From Gimesia chilikensis (GTDB lineage Bacteria; Planctomycetota; Planctomycetia; Planctomycetales; Planctomycetaceae), in assembly GCF_008329715.1 (NCBI RefSeq), contig NZ_VTSR01000012.1:178362-242361 (forward strand): 64,000 nt of DNA, given 5' to 3'. Positions 1 through 8,811 of the stretch are shown piece by piece. The translations under genes were made by a program, and so were the position numbers. Within the stretch, counting starts at the first letter, position 1; every line of letters begins with the position of its first letter. Under the pieces are notes generated by a model. It saw nothing but the letters and a program-made list of their open reading frames with translations. It did not search any database and was not told the DNA's origin.

Positions 1-150
1 CGGCATCAATCATGTTCTGCAAGACGGCCTGATGCCAGTTCAAGCGACTCATTCAGCGGATCCTTCTTCGACAGCAATGGCACAGTTCAGATAATGAGAA
101 ATGATAGAAGTGGAACTCCTTTGTGGATGCCAGGCGGGTTTGTCAAATAA
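1..150 (+). CDS. Possible C-terminal tail of a protein cut by the window edge
   Basis: Frame 1 is open from the first base to a TAA at 148-150, giving 49 residues that end in NGTVQIMRNDRSGTPLWMPG plus GFVK. The composition is protein-like, with a regular mix of charged, aromatic and glycine residues, but 150 bases is short enough for an open frame to occur by chance. I do not recognise a family. If real, it is the 3' end of a gene lying to the left of the window. The 219 bases that follow, up to the next gene, show no clear feature. Confidence 0.3.
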   Translation, partial: RHQSCSARRPDASSSDSFSGSFFDSNGTVQIMRNDRSGTPLWMPGGFVK

Positions 151-369
151 TTCCGACGAGCTATTCTAGTCAGAGTTGTTTTAAAAGGAATCTATTTTTC
201 AGGTCTCTGCAAAGAAAAGATATGTTTGAATGGCGGAGTCTGATAACTTGATCAGAGCACAAAATGGCTGTGTGCGGATGTCTCTGGGAACAGCTGAATC
301 GCAGTTGTTGTACCACGACTCCTGCCATACGATGTAAAGAAAAGCCCAATTCAAAACCAGGAGGAAACG

Positions 370-654
370 ATGATTACAGTGGGAATGAACTACCAGGTGA
401 TTGATGGTAAGCAGGCTGAGTTCGAAGGAAAGTTTGCTGGTGTTCAGCAGGCACTGCAACAGGCAGAGGGACATACCTCATCGCATTTGTGGCAGGATGT
501 GAGCGACAACGCTTCCTACATGATTACCAGTGAATGGTCCGACGAACAGGCATTCCAGGATTTTATCCACAGCGATGCTTTTCGTGCGGTTACCGACTGG
601 GGTAAGGAAGAGATTCTGTCAGATCGTCCGCGTCATAAAATTTACAAACACTGA
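370..654 (+). CDS. Antibiotic biosynthesis monooxygenase (ABM) domain protein
   Basis: A 94-residue protein that fits a single ABM (dimeric alpha/beta barrel) domain along its whole length. It opens with MITVGMNYQVIDGKQAEFE, has a central HTSSHLWQDVSD strand region, and continues with MITSEWSDEQAFQDFIHSDA, which matches the family pattern of a helix after the W-x-s/d-e strand. The ATG at 370 follows a strong AGGAGG Shine-Dalgarno with 5 bases between, so the start is secure. ABM proteins include small monooxygenases, heme-degrading enzymes and many members of unknown substrate; nothing here fixes the substrate. It appears to be monocistronic. Just after the stop, CCCGGTCC and GGACCGGG form an inverted repeat with a long loop and no T-run, so it is not a convincing terminator. 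Confidence 0.8.
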   Translation: MITVGMNYQVIDGKQAEFEGKFAGVQQALQQAEGHTSSHLWQDVSDNASYMITSEWSDEQAFQDFIHSDAFRAVTDWGKEEILSDRPRHKIYKH

Positions 655-799
655 GCCCCGGTCCCACTGAATGACGTGTGAGAGATTGAGCTGGACCGGG
701 CCCGCAGGTTGAGCTGACTCAACTGCAGAGAGTGCCTGTAATTTGATTTAGTACATCTGAGAGATGCAAATGAAATGAAGTGTTTGTAGAACTGTCAAA

Positions 800-1135
800 C
801 TAATCGAAATCGACTTTTTTGATGAGTGACAGCGAATCCGTCTCGGTGACGGTTTCGGTAGCCATCTTTCTATGAAAATCGGTCAGTTGATTGAGCTTGG
901 TAAGGTTAGCGGGATTTTCATCCCAGCCCAGGTCCTTAGTGAGCTCGATCATTTCCGTTGTGATGGGATGCCGATCTGCCACACACTTTCTCTTAACCAG
1001 TGGTCTGCCTGAGGCATCTACCTCCACCAGACGGTTAATTCCGATCAGAGAAGCGAACAGAATGACCAGCATTCCGACACAAAAGGTAACAGGACCGATC
1101 AGCAACGAATGAAACATCGACACCAGCTTCTTCAT
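800..1135 (-). CDS. Small membrane-anchored hypothetical protein
   Basis: A 111-residue protein of no family I recognise. Residues 10-33 (LLIGPVTFCVGMLVILFASL and onward) form a hydrophobic membrane segment, or less likely an uncleaved signal. The remaining 75 or so residues are polar and charged, with a short motif GRPLVKRKCVADRHPI just after the membrane and a Thr/Glu-rich tail. The start is supported by a GGAG Shine-Dalgarno about 8 bases upstream on the minus strand. It is divergent from the next gene to the right across a roughly 540-base intergenic region. Topology is probably N-in with the tail outside, but that is inference only. Confidence 0.55.
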   Translation of the reverse strand: MKKLVSMFHSLLIGPVTFCVGMLVILFASLIGINRLVEVDASGRPLVKRKCVADRHPITTEMIELTKDLGWDENPANLTKLNQLTDFHRKMATETVTETDSLSLIKKVDFD

Positions 1136-1666
1136 GACGATTTCTCCATAAAAAACCGAATAAAGTATGAATATCTGTATGAAATGTCGTCGGATTGTCT
1201 GTCGTTTTTAGCTGCTAAATCGTGCCTCAGCTATGAATTGAATCTCCAAAACTGCATGCGCATGCGCTACAAAAGAGGGTGATTTTGAAGCGGTACACAC
1301 TGAATCGAAAGTGTTCGAGGACAGAACGTCGTACTGATGCCCTCATCAGAGAGATGAGCGAATCAAAGATGTACTGAAATGATCTGCCTCTTAGAAATGT
1401 TGACTCGAAATATAAATGAAGGGTGTTATGTTCCACTCAGTTTATAATCTGTGATTTTTAATGCAAACTTTTTATTTGATTGCGCTAAAAATATCGGAAA
1501 TATTCAGTGTCGCTCATTTCTGCACCTGATAGGGAACACCCGTCAGCTGATTTTTATCACAGCGACGAGGCGAATTCCTCATTGTGCAGATTCGATTTTC
1601 TCCTCTATCTGGGAGGAAGGGCATTAGTATATAAATCACTCGATCAGGGCAAGACGATTCTTCAAC
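1136..1666. other. Intergenic region between divergent genes
   Basis: About 530 bases without a supportable gene. Short open frames are present on both strands but have no Shine-Dalgarno and odd composition. The only structure I see is a perfect 12-bp palindrome, GCATGCGCATGC, near 1255-1266. The region must hold the promoters of the genes on either side, but I cannot pick out convincing -35/-10 pairs. Confidence 0.5.
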
Positions 1667-1676
1667 AAGGAGGTGA
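1667..1676 (+). promoter_or_regulatory. Strong Shine-Dalgarno that decides the start of the GT87-like gene
   Basis: AAGGAGGTGA is a near-perfect anti-SD complement. It contains the in-frame GTG at 1673, so that GTG cannot be the real start. A TTG at 1679, five bases after AGGAGG, is correctly placed and is the likely initiation codon. Confidence 0.7.
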
Positions 1677-1678
1677 AT

Positions 1679-2995
1679 TTGATCAGAGATCTGTTTGACA
1701 GACATAACAAAATCTGGCGTGCTGCGTTTATCGTGGTGGGTGTGATTGTCTCTGTCATTCAGTTTCTGCGAATCGCCCGTCGCCCTCCCGGTGACTTTCC
1801 TTTGCATTGGACTTCGGGACATTTCATCGCCACTGGTGAGTTCCTCTATACCCGCAACATCAATTACCCGTATCCCCCGTTCTGGGGTTTCGTGCATTCC
1901 ACGCTGGCATGGATTCCGATGGAGACCGCGTACCTGCTGGTCTACCCCCTGTTCTTCGTGGCGCTGTATGTACTGGTTCGTGTTTTGAACCGCTTGAGCG
2001 AAGTGCATTTTCCGTTGGGGAAAAACGAACTGTTCTGGTTGGTCACAGTCGCGATTCTGCTCTCGAGCCGGTACCTGATTCGAGACATGCTGGAATGCGG
2101 TGTGAATCTGGCGCTGGTGGCTGCTGCCTGGCTGTCCGTTTATCTCTGGCGCGAAAAGAAGGAACTGCAGGGGAGCTTGATTCTGGGGTTCGCGATGGCG
2201 TTGAAATGTACGCCTTCCTTATTCTGGGTCTGGTTCATTCTCAAGCGGGAATGGAAGATGGCCGGGTTGACCTTCCTGGCAGCGGCCTGCTTTACATTAT
2301 CTCCCATGCTCAAACTGGGATATGCCGAATACGATCGCACGGTGCGGCACTGGGTACATAATGTGATGCGAGGTTTCAAGGAAAAAGATCCTTCACGGGG
2401 GATCGTCGGGCCGGTTCCCATCGCGAATATGTCTTTGCGAATTACACTTGCCCGCTACCTGATGCATTTCCCCAGAGAGCATGAAGGGCGGATGAAAACA
2501 CCGCTGTATGTGGACTTTCTGAATCTGCCTCCGGTGACGGCAGGACGGATCATCTCGCTGAGTATGCTGGTGTTTCTGATTTTTATTGCGTGGCTGTTCC
2601 GCAGACATTACGACGACCGTTCGGATGAACGTATTCTCTGGGAATGTGCGGTGCTGTCGATCCTGATCCTGTTATATTCGCCGGTCACCTGGGGACAGCA
2701 TTGCGTGGGCATTTTTCCGGGTGTGTATCTGCTGATTCGCTCTTCCATGAGTCAGAAGCATTATACGAAACCGCTCAAGGTCAGCATCGGTCTGTTTGTG
2801 TTCCTGGTGCTGATTTTGAACCGCGCATTTATCGGCAAGTTCTATAGTGAGCTGCTGGGAACTTACCATACCTCCACGTTTCTGTTTCTTGGCATCATCG
2901 GTTTTCTGCTCAGTCGCCATTTTCGTGTGACCCGGGAGAAAACAGCAGAAGCCGCGCTGCAACCGGCGCAAGAGAATGCACCGGTTACCGCTTGA
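1679..2995 (+). CDS. Membrane glycosyltransferase of the GT87 (DUF2029) type
   Basis: About 438 residues with 9 to 11 hydrophobic membrane segments distributed along the protein, typical of GT-C fold polyprenyl-phosphate-dependent transferases. Features that fit GT87 are an early acidic/aromatic luminal loop (YTRNINYPYPPFWGF), the block ALVAAAWLSVYLWREKKELQ followed by GSLILGFAMALKCTPSLFW with the Lys-Pro-type helix boundary, and the late loop YSPVTWGQHCVGIFPGVY. GT87 enzymes add mannose or other sugars from a lipid carrier on the outer face of the membrane; the sugar and acceptor here are unknown. The start is taken as TTG 1679 because of the overlapping Shine-Dalgarno. The C-terminal tail is Ala/Glu-rich and cytoplasmic. 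It stands alone and converges on the beta-helix gene. Confidence 0.7.
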   Translation: MIRDLFDRHNKIWRAAFIVVGVIVSVIQFLRIARRPPGDFPLHWTSGHFIATGEFLYTRNINYPYPPFWGFVHSTLAWIPMETAYLLVYPLFFVALYVLVRVLNRLSEVHFPLGKNELFWLVTVAILLSSRYLIRDMLECGVNLALVAAAWLSVYLWREKKELQGSLILGFAMALKCTPSLFWVWFILKREWKMAGLTFLAAACFTLSPMLKLGYAEYDRTVRHWVHNVMRGFKEKDPSRGIVGPVPIANMSLRITLARYLMHFPREHEGRMKTPLYVDFLNLPPVTAGRIISLSMLVFLIFIAWLFRRHYDDRSDERILWECAVLSILILLYSPVTWGQHCVGIFPGVYLLIRSSMSQKHYTKPLKVSIGLFVFLVLILNRAFIGKFYSELLGTYHTSTFLFLGIIGFLLSRHFRVTREKTAEAALQPAQENAPVTA

Positions 2996-3018
2996 GTTTC
3001 TTTATTTCTGGAGAGGTC

Positions 3019-5226
3019 TTACTCTGGCAGCTTGCGTCGATAGTCATCCAGATAAAGCCCGATTTTGTCAAAGGGGATCGGCTCAAAACCGATCTCTTTC
3101 GTCAGCAGGGAGGGGTCCTGGTGCAGTTCCCATTTGCCTTGCGAATTTTCTGTCAGGCCCAGTGGAATGGGTTTGTCAGAGGTCCCGCTCAGGTTGGTGA
3201 AGCCTTTGAGATCGTTTGTCATGGCGATACCCGGTGATGTGCCACGCGTATTCACGGCGAGATTGTTTTCCATGTCAAACTTGTCGAGCAGCTTCTGAAC
3301 GTTGCCGTCCAGATGTGCGACTTCCTTTGAGCAGTCCACGAACACATTCCGAAGGATCGGATTATAGAGCGGTTCACGAGGTGAGTCCTGCATGATTTTA
3401 GCGAGGTGGGGATAGCGTTCGCTCCAGGGCGGGCTCTGGTAGTTCATCGCTTCCGCCTTCTTTTCGAGCTGCCAGCTTGGTTCATTAGGATTATTCCACT
3501 GTTTCCAGGTCATGCCCCGCGAATCGACATGCAGGCCGATCGGACAGTCGAGGACCAGGTTATTCAGAATGGGGTTATCGCGACCGCCGCCAATCATGAT
3601 GGCCCGGCCGGTCTGGTAGAACACGTTGCCTTCCACCGTGTCGCCGCTGTCGCAGTCATCCAGGTAGACGCCCATCGTGTTGACATGCTCTGCATCGCCG
3701 CCTCCAAGGTGGTGGATGAAGTTGTGCCGCAGGATGTTTCCCTGGCTGGTCCAGTCGCGACCGGTATAAAAAGCGCCCGAGTCTCCCGTCTCCATGACGA
3801 CGCGATAGATTTCATTCCGTTCGAACAGGTTCTCATTGCCGCCATACAGGACTGCGTTATGAGGGGCATCGTGAATGCAGTTATTCTGAACGATCTGCCC
3901 GCAGCCATTCGCATAGATGCCCGGAGCATAGGTTCGCTGAAAGAGTCCGTAATGATGAATGTGGTTATTGATCGCACGGTTGTCGGCGCGTGTGAGCTGT
4001 TTTCGGTCGCCTCCATACAAGGCGATGCCACGTGTTCCCAGGTGATACAGATCGCAGCTGCGGATCGTGTTCTGCTTACCATTCACGGAGATACCGCCGC
4101 TGGCCAGGTTCGCGACCACGCACCCGGCCAGTTCAATGCCGGTGGTATTCTTCAGCGAGCCCCCCTCCGAATGACCGTATTCCAGGTTCAGGTTCTCAAA
4201 GCGGACATGTTGCGTGTCCTGCAGTTTGAGCAGGGGCTGTGTCAACGTCGCGAGGACAATCGAGGTCGCTTGCTGATTTTGCTCAGGATAGAAATAAAGC
4301 TGCTTCTGCTTGCGATCGAGATACCATTCGCCGGGTGCGTCCAGTTCCTCCAGAACGTTGAGTGCGAAGAAGCGACGTGATTTGGATCCCCAGGTGCCAC
4401 CCATGATGCCATAGTTATGAGGTGCTGCCAGACGGATTGTTTTCTGCTTTGCATCATAGTCGGCGATCCGGATGACTTCGTCACTCCAGTCATGAGTCCA
4501 GTAACCGAGCAGCCAGACGCCATCCTCCAGATTCCAACGGGCGGGCCGGGGATCATCAAAGATGAACGCACCGGGGTGCAGTTTGCGTTTTTCCGGATCC
4601 TCGGCTTTGGGGTCGGGCAGCCCTTTGTCGACGACTTTGGAAAAGGAAGCCCAGCCACCATGGTCTGCATCGGCATTCGGCCAGCGGGCGAGCGTCATCG
4701 GTGCGCCATTCACATACAGCCAGGGACCGACGGGGACACCCCGGTAGGAGCGTTTCAGTTCCGCGAACGAGCCGGCAGCGATTGACGATAGATCACAGAC
4801 CCGGACTTTGTCGCGGGCGGAAGCAGGCAGCCGTTTGAGAATGGCAGCGTCGGTGACCGGCTGAAACGATGCAGGATCGAGACTGACGCCCCCCTGAATC
4901 AGTGTCTGGCCCTGTTGAGTCGCACGATAGACAATCGGTGCCTCGGCGGTGCCGCTGTCTGTCTTATTGAATTCCAATGACTTACTGATTTGATAAACAC
5001 CGGGCTGAATATGGACCGTTGCCCCAGCACCCACTTTCAGCTGACCAATCTGACGAGACTGGCGGATCGCATCGCGTGCCTGCTCGATCTGACGAAACGG
5101 CTTTGCTTGACTGCCATCGCCCCCGGGAGCAGCATCGGCTTTGACATATAGATTAAGACCTGCCTGCGTATTGCATGTCAGACAACAGACAATCAGACTG
5201 GTGAGAAAGAATCGAAACAAGTTCAT
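3019..5226 (-). CDS. Secreted right-handed parallel beta-helix protein
   Basis: About 735 residues if translation begins at the ATG at 5226, which puts MNLFRFFLTSLIVCCLTCN at the N-terminus as a signal peptide; the upstream ATG at 5250 would add eight residues before it and looks wrong. After the signal, KADAAPGGDGSQAKPFRQIE is the typical opening of pectate-lyase-like proteins (G-xDGS-x-x-PF). The middle, from about residue 340 to 570, has repeated beta-helix turns rich in Asn and Gly (NNHIHHYGL, NILRHNFIHH, GNVFYQTGRAIMIGGG). The family covers polysaccharide lyases and epimerases. No catalytic residues can be assigned by eye, so the substrate is unknown. Planctomycetes carry many such enzymes for algal polysaccharides, which makes that role plausible. 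Confidence 0.8.
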   Translation of the reverse strand: MNLFRFFLTSLIVCCLTCNTQAGLNLYVKADAAPGGDGSQAKPFRQIEQARDAIRQSRQIGQLKVGAGATVHIQPGVYQISKSLEFNKTDSGTAEAPIVYRATQQGQTLIQGGVSLDPASFQPVTDAAILKRLPASARDKVRVCDLSSIAAGSFAELKRSYRGVPVGPWLYVNGAPMTLARWPNADADHGGWASFSKVVDKGLPDPKAEDPEKRKLHPGAFIFDDPRPARWNLEDGVWLLGYWTHDWSDEVIRIADYDAKQKTIRLAAPHNYGIMGGTWGSKSRRFFALNVLEELDAPGEWYLDRKQKQLYFYPEQNQQATSIVLATLTQPLLKLQDTQHVRFENLNLEYGHSEGGSLKNTTGIELAGCVVANLASGGISVNGKQNTIRSCDLYHLGTRGIALYGGDRKQLTRADNRAINNHIHHYGLFQRTYAPGIYANGCGQIVQNNCIHDAPHNAVLYGGNENLFERNEIYRVVMETGDSGAFYTGRDWTSQGNILRHNFIHHLGGGDAEHVNTMGVYLDDCDSGDTVEGNVFYQTGRAIMIGGGRDNPILNNLVLDCPIGLHVDSRGMTWKQWNNPNEPSWQLEKKAEAMNYQSPPWSERYPHLAKIMQDSPREPLYNPILRNVFVDCSKEVAHLDGNVQKLLDKFDMENNLAVNTRGTSPGIAMTNDLKGFTNLSGTSDKPIPLGLTENSQGKWELHQDPSLLTKEIGFEPIPFDKIGLYLDDYRRKLPE

Positions 5227-5361
5227 TGAGGAGCCTGGGGTTGGAAACAAATGGGAAGGTAGTTTGCGTGACGGTTTAGTACAGCACGTCCTGCCTTGAA
5301 TATAGGAAGCGGCCTGACCAGCGTCAATTAACTGTGGAACTGTTGTAGATAACCTTTCGGA

Positions 5362-5691
5362 TCACCAGGGTTGAAACTGCATTTCTGAGAAATCATTCAG
5401 ATCGATCTGGGCGGGTAAGCCAGCGACCAGCGCGCTCACTTCACTGAGCGGGATGTATTTTCCGTAACTTCCCTGCTTGTCCGGAATCGGAATTTCCATC
5501 CAGATCGTCTCGCCGTTGCGGAGGAATTGCAGCGTCGCATTGTGATCGTCGATCAGCCCGAAGAAATCTTCATCGCCCTGGAGGAGTTCCAGAATCCGAT
5601 CGGCGGCGAGAGACAGATCCATCTCGCAGGCTTCTTCCGCGCTGAGCGTTTCATTGGTTTTATAACAGCAATAGAAAGCTCGATACCCCAT
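5362..5691 (-). CDS. Hypothetical protein, small acidic
   Basis: A 109-residue acidic protein with no signal peptide or membrane segment. It starts MGYRAFYCCYKTNETLSAEE and contains DLSLAADRILELLQGDEDFF followed by a predicted beta stretch (ATLQFLRNGETIWMEIPIPD) and PLSEVSALVAGLPAQIDLND. The alternation of a helix with three or four strands suggests a small alpha/beta domain like those found among immunity or SMI1-type small proteins, but I cannot match it to a family. It lies alone between the beta-helix gene and the ARPP-2-like gene, both on the same strand, with gaps of 110 to 135 bases, so operon membership is uncertain. Confidence 0.55.
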   Translation of the reverse strand: MGYRAFYCCYKTNETLSAEEACEMDLSLAADRILELLQGDEDFFGLIDDHNATLQFLRNGETIWMEIPIPDKQGSYGKYIPLSEVSALVAGLPAQIDLNDFSEMQFQPW

Positions 5692-5800
5692 AAACCCTCC
5701 GGTCGCGACCTAATAACAGACCAATCATCCTGGCAGGATGAAACAGCCACTCATGGTACTACACAGAGTGGATCTGTCAAACCGGGGTTTAATAAATGAT

Positions 5801-6991
5801 TTACCAGGGGGCATTTCGCAGCATGCTCTGAACTTTGTCATGCACATGCTGATGGAACAGGTGGCCGAAGCCCGCTTTTTCCAGACGGTAAATCAATTCG
5901 TGAGTTGTGCAACTCAGTTTTTCAGCACAGGCCTCGACAGACCAGTTGCTGTCAGCGAGTTGCATCAGCAGATAAGCACGTCGGCACTGGGCAGCAGAGA
6001 GTCGATACGATTTCAAATATTCCAACGTTCCATTCTTGCGGACGATGGCTTCCCCGATGTGGTTTTCCGCCTTCGGATTCAATTCCGTCATGAACCGCTG
6101 CAACTGGAAGGGGCCCATCTTGTAAACCATTTCATTGTGGACCGGACAATCCAGCAGATTATCAGACATCAGTGTGTGCAGCGTTGACCAGTCGCCACGC
6201 ACACGCTTGACTTCTCGACGCAGGTCTTCCAGTGACGCCACCCGCTTGGCGTCGATGTCCGCTGGATGTAACCGGTTTTCCTGTGCGTAAAGTCCGTAGA
6301 AATAGAGCAGCTCACCGTAATCATCGGTCAACAGTGTTTCATGCAGATCACGATAATCATCCGGATGAGGTACGATAAAGGCAGACGCCAGGGCATCTCC
6401 CACAAAGATCAGTGAACCAACCTGATTCTCATGAATTTCGAAGACACGGAGGGCATCTTCCAGCCCTTTAATCCAGCGGCCGGGAACCGACATCTCACAA
6501 CGCGGGCTCAAACCATCGCGGATTGCTGCGCGCGAGTATTCTTCCCAGATCACATCCGGTCCACCAAAATGGAGCGAAAGAAATCCTTCGAGTGAAAGAT
6601 CCATCGGAAGAAACCGCAGTCGATTACGGTCTTCCCTCTTGCGCATTTTCTTCATTACCCGCGCCGTCATGAAGCCCAGGTCATGAACCCGGCCATCGCT
6701 GTTTTTCTGGCCTTTCTGCAGACGTCGTATCTGTGTACCGTAAGCGACGGCCGGTGAACCATCGTTCGACCAGTCCGCGATAAAGGCATGGGGGATATAG
6801 GAGTAATATGCCGTTTTCTGATCAAGTTGAACAGCGGCAACATCTTCGTGGTAAGGACGTCGCGTCAAACGGAGATCTTCACGAACCTGTTTACGTATCA
6901 CGGGCGCGAGACGGACTCCTCCCAGGACTTGTGACGGAGCGAGCTTCAGTCCTTTCAGCGAAATCGTCTGCTGCAGATCTTCAGGTTTCAT
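5801..6991 (-). CDS. ARPP-2-like protein coupled to a vWA protein
   Basis: A 396-residue soluble protein. The order of motifs, LKLAPSQVLGGVRLAPVIR near the N-terminus, YYSYIPHAFIADW, NRLRFLPMDLSLEGFLSLHF, EYSRAAIRDGLSPR, VGSLIFVGDALASAFIVPHP and GELLYFYGLY, is what I recall for the ARPP-2 family (ARG and Rhodanese-Phosphatase-superfamily associated protein 2), described by Aravind and colleagues from bacterial conflict systems. The last 60 residues (SWSVEACAEKLSC plus TTHELIYRLEKAGFGHLF) look like a Fis-type helix-turn-helix, possibly for nucleic acid binding. Its start codon lies 11 bases inside the upstream vWA gene, so the two are translationally coupled. The biochemical function of ARPP-2 is not established; a defence or regulated-stress role is inference. 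Confidence 0.65.
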   Translation of the reverse strand: MKPEDLQQTISLKGLKLAPSQVLGGVRLAPVIRKQVREDLRLTRRPYHEDVAAVQLDQKTAYYSYIPHAFIADWSNDGSPAVAYGTQIRRLQKGQKNSDGRVHDLGFMTARVMKKMRKREDRNRLRFLPMDLSLEGFLSLHFGGPDVIWEEYSRAAIRDGLSPRCEMSVPGRWIKGLEDALRVFEIHENQVGSLIFVGDALASAFIVPHPDDYRDLHETLLTDDYGELLYFYGLYAQENRLHPADIDAKRVASLEDLRREVKRVRGDWSTLHTLMSDNLLDCPVHNEMVYKMGPFQLQRFMTELNPKAENHIGEAIVRKNGTLEYLKSYRLSAAQCRRAYLLMQLADSNWSVEACAEKLSCTTHELIYRLEKAGFGHLFHQHVHDKVQSMLRNAPW

Positions 6992-8471
6992 CAGAGTTCA
7001 ACATCCTCTTAACACGGTGTGAGAGATACGCTTCCAGATCCTCCAGTTTCGTCGTCCCGGCAGTAAACCGGGCAAAGCCCAGCATGGTGGGAATGTCTTC
7101 TGCATCCCGCAGACCGACGGTAGGGATCGTGGAACCCAGTCGTCGCGGTGAATAATGATCGGCGTCGAAGACCGGATTCATATGCACAATCTCCGGAGTA
7201 TTCCCTTTTCCAATCGTTTCCCGGTAGACGCGGGCCACCTGATCGACCAGCTGAGGAGGATCGTTTTCGTAGCCATCCGAAACAATCACGATCAGGTCTG
7301 GCCGCCATTCCAGCGCGGCAAGCAATGGTTCGGCCAGAGCCGTCTGCCCCGCAGGTCGCGTCAGAAATTCATATTCCGCTTCTTCGTTTTCCGGTGTCCA
7401 GAAAGACCGGTATTCCCGCGCTGTATTTCTGAGCAGACAACTGGCTGCCAGGGCCACGCCCAGCGGACGGTTTCGCCGCTCTCGACTTCCCAGGGAAGAC
7501 CGGCTGCGATCCAGAACGGCGGCTACACGTCCCAGCGCGAGGGGAGCGCGACGCAGTGCTTTTGTTGCAGCGGAATTCAGGGCAGCCTGCAGTTCTACAG
7601 CGCGGTCCCGTCGCTCGCGTTGCTTCAGCGAGAGTATATAGAGTGCCAGTTTCGTCAGTCCCGCGCGACTCAGGTCAAATTCAATATCAACCCCTTTCGT
7701 CCGTGCAGCAGTAGACTGATAGCGCATCTTTTCCGCTGCGGTCATCTTCGGTTGAATCTTCTGCAGGAAGACCTCGCGAGGAATCTGATGCGTCTGTGCC
7801 AGTGATTCCGCGACAGTGAAAGGCAGTTCGTAGATGGCAGATGCACTGTACTGCGCCTGTCGATACTGATTGAGCAGGGGCCGCGTGTAAGTCTTCTGGC
7901 TGGAAGGATCAAAGAGAAACCGTCCCAGTTCTGCATCGAGTTGAAAATGGATGTGTGCTGCTGCAGAACGAAACTTGTTGCGATATTTGATGGCATCAAA
8001 ATCCGGTTCTCGTCGCCAGTTAAGGTATGTCTTAATCACGGCACGCGTGCGACGATTATTGATTCGGGCCTGCTGCAATCGTGTAAATAGCCCATACACC
8101 CGGTTGGGAGGCAGTCCGCGCAGCGCAGCTGCGATCAGTGCTCCTTCTTCGGCGCGCTGTCGGGGATCACCTGGCGCACCCGACTGGAGCAGGTTGAAGA
8201 TAATCTGCAGCTGATTAAAGTGATTAATACCGGCTGCCAGCGTTCGCGCGTAAAGCAGGCGATAGTTAATCAGCGTGTACTGGTGCAGGAATTCAATCGA
8301 AACGCTGGCGAGATACCGATCGGTATAATACTCGTTCTGCCGGGTGGCGGCGAAACAGGGGTTGATAAACATCACGAGATCTTCCCGTTCGCACTGTTCA
8401 CGCAGGCGATTTCGTTCGGGAGACGATGTTGAATAGGTTCCGTCGGTCACCAGAGTCATTCCCTGAGTCAA
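6981..8471 (-). CDS. von Willebrand factor A domain protein with TROVE-like helical N-terminus
   Basis: 496 residues in two parts. Residues about 50-310 are helical repeats, resembling the TROVE/HEAT-like arm of Ro60-type proteins. Residues about 313-490 form a vWA domain with an intact MIDAS: DRSRS at 321-325 (DxSxS), Thr377 in GQTALAEP and Asp399 in IVIVSDGYEND. Metal binding is therefore likely. In TROVE proteins the helical ring binds small RNAs such as Y RNA; whether this arm does so is unknown. The start is ambiguous: TTG at 8471, or ATG at 8459 with no spaced Shine-Dalgarno. It is the first gene of a two-gene overlapping operon with the ARPP-2-like gene. I see no neighbouring MoxR ATPase. 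Confidence 0.7.
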   Translation of the reverse strand: MTQGMTLVTDGTYSTSSPERNRLREQCEREDLVMFINPCFAATRQNEYYTDRYLASVSIEFLHQYTLINYRLLYARTLAAGINHFNQLQIIFNLLQSGAPGDPRQRAEEGALIAAALRGLPPNRVYGLFTRLQQARINNRRTRAVIKTYLNWRREPDFDAIKYRNKFRSAAAHIHFQLDAELGRFLFDPSSQKTYTRPLLNQYRQAQYSASAIYELPFTVAESLAQTHQIPREVFLQKIQPKMTAAEKMRYQSTAARTKGVDIEFDLSRAGLTKLALYILSLKQRERRDRAVELQAALNSAATKALRRAPLALGRVAAVLDRSRSSLGSRERRNRPLGVALAASCLLRNTAREYRSFWTPENEEAEYEFLTRPAGQTALAEPLLAALEWRPDLIVIVSDGYENDPPQLVDQVARVYRETIGKGNTPEIVHMNPVFDADHYSPRRLGSTIPTVGLRDAEDIPTMLGFARFTAGTTKLEDLEAYLSHRVKRMLNSDET

Positions 8472-8811
8472 AAAAATCCGTTCGGGGAATGCAGACAGCG
8501 ACGGGCTGAAAAGCTGCAGAAGCTCACGCGGAAGTCACTCTCAAGTCCCACGAACGGATGTTCGAGTATCCCGCGCCACGGCGGGCATCGCAAGCTCAGA
8601 TTTTATGACAGGGCAAGTTGCAGGGAAGTTCGCCTGAAGAATGCGGATTCAGGTAGGATGGATCTGCTCACAAGGAAATCCCATTAGTACGAGTTTGTGT
8701 CAATTGCCAATGCACTTCCTTCCAGGCACTCAGGGCTGCAATCTCCAGCGCATTGATGATTGAGCGTTCGTTTAATATTCCAAATGGTATGAACCATTCA
8801 TTGAAACAATT
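8472..8811. other. Intergenic region upstream of the vWA operon with inverted repeats
   Basis: 340 bases without a gene. It holds a perfect 9-bp inverted repeat, ATCCGTTCG at 8476-8484 and CGAACGGAT at 8551-8559, separated by 66 bases and placed just before the vWA gene start on the minus strand. At 8783-8798, AATGGT/ACCATT with a 4-base loop sits just 3' of the next gene on the minus strand, but no T-run follows, so I do not call it a terminator. Confidence 0.45.

Noticed and set aside
657..709. CCCGGTCC/GGACCGGG inverted repeat after the ABM gene as a terminator
   Set aside because: The loop is about 30 bases and no T-run follows the second arm.
1255..1266. Palindrome GCATGCGCATGC as operator
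   Set aside because: A 12-bp palindrome is expected by chance many times in 64 kb, and it is not placed close to either gene start.
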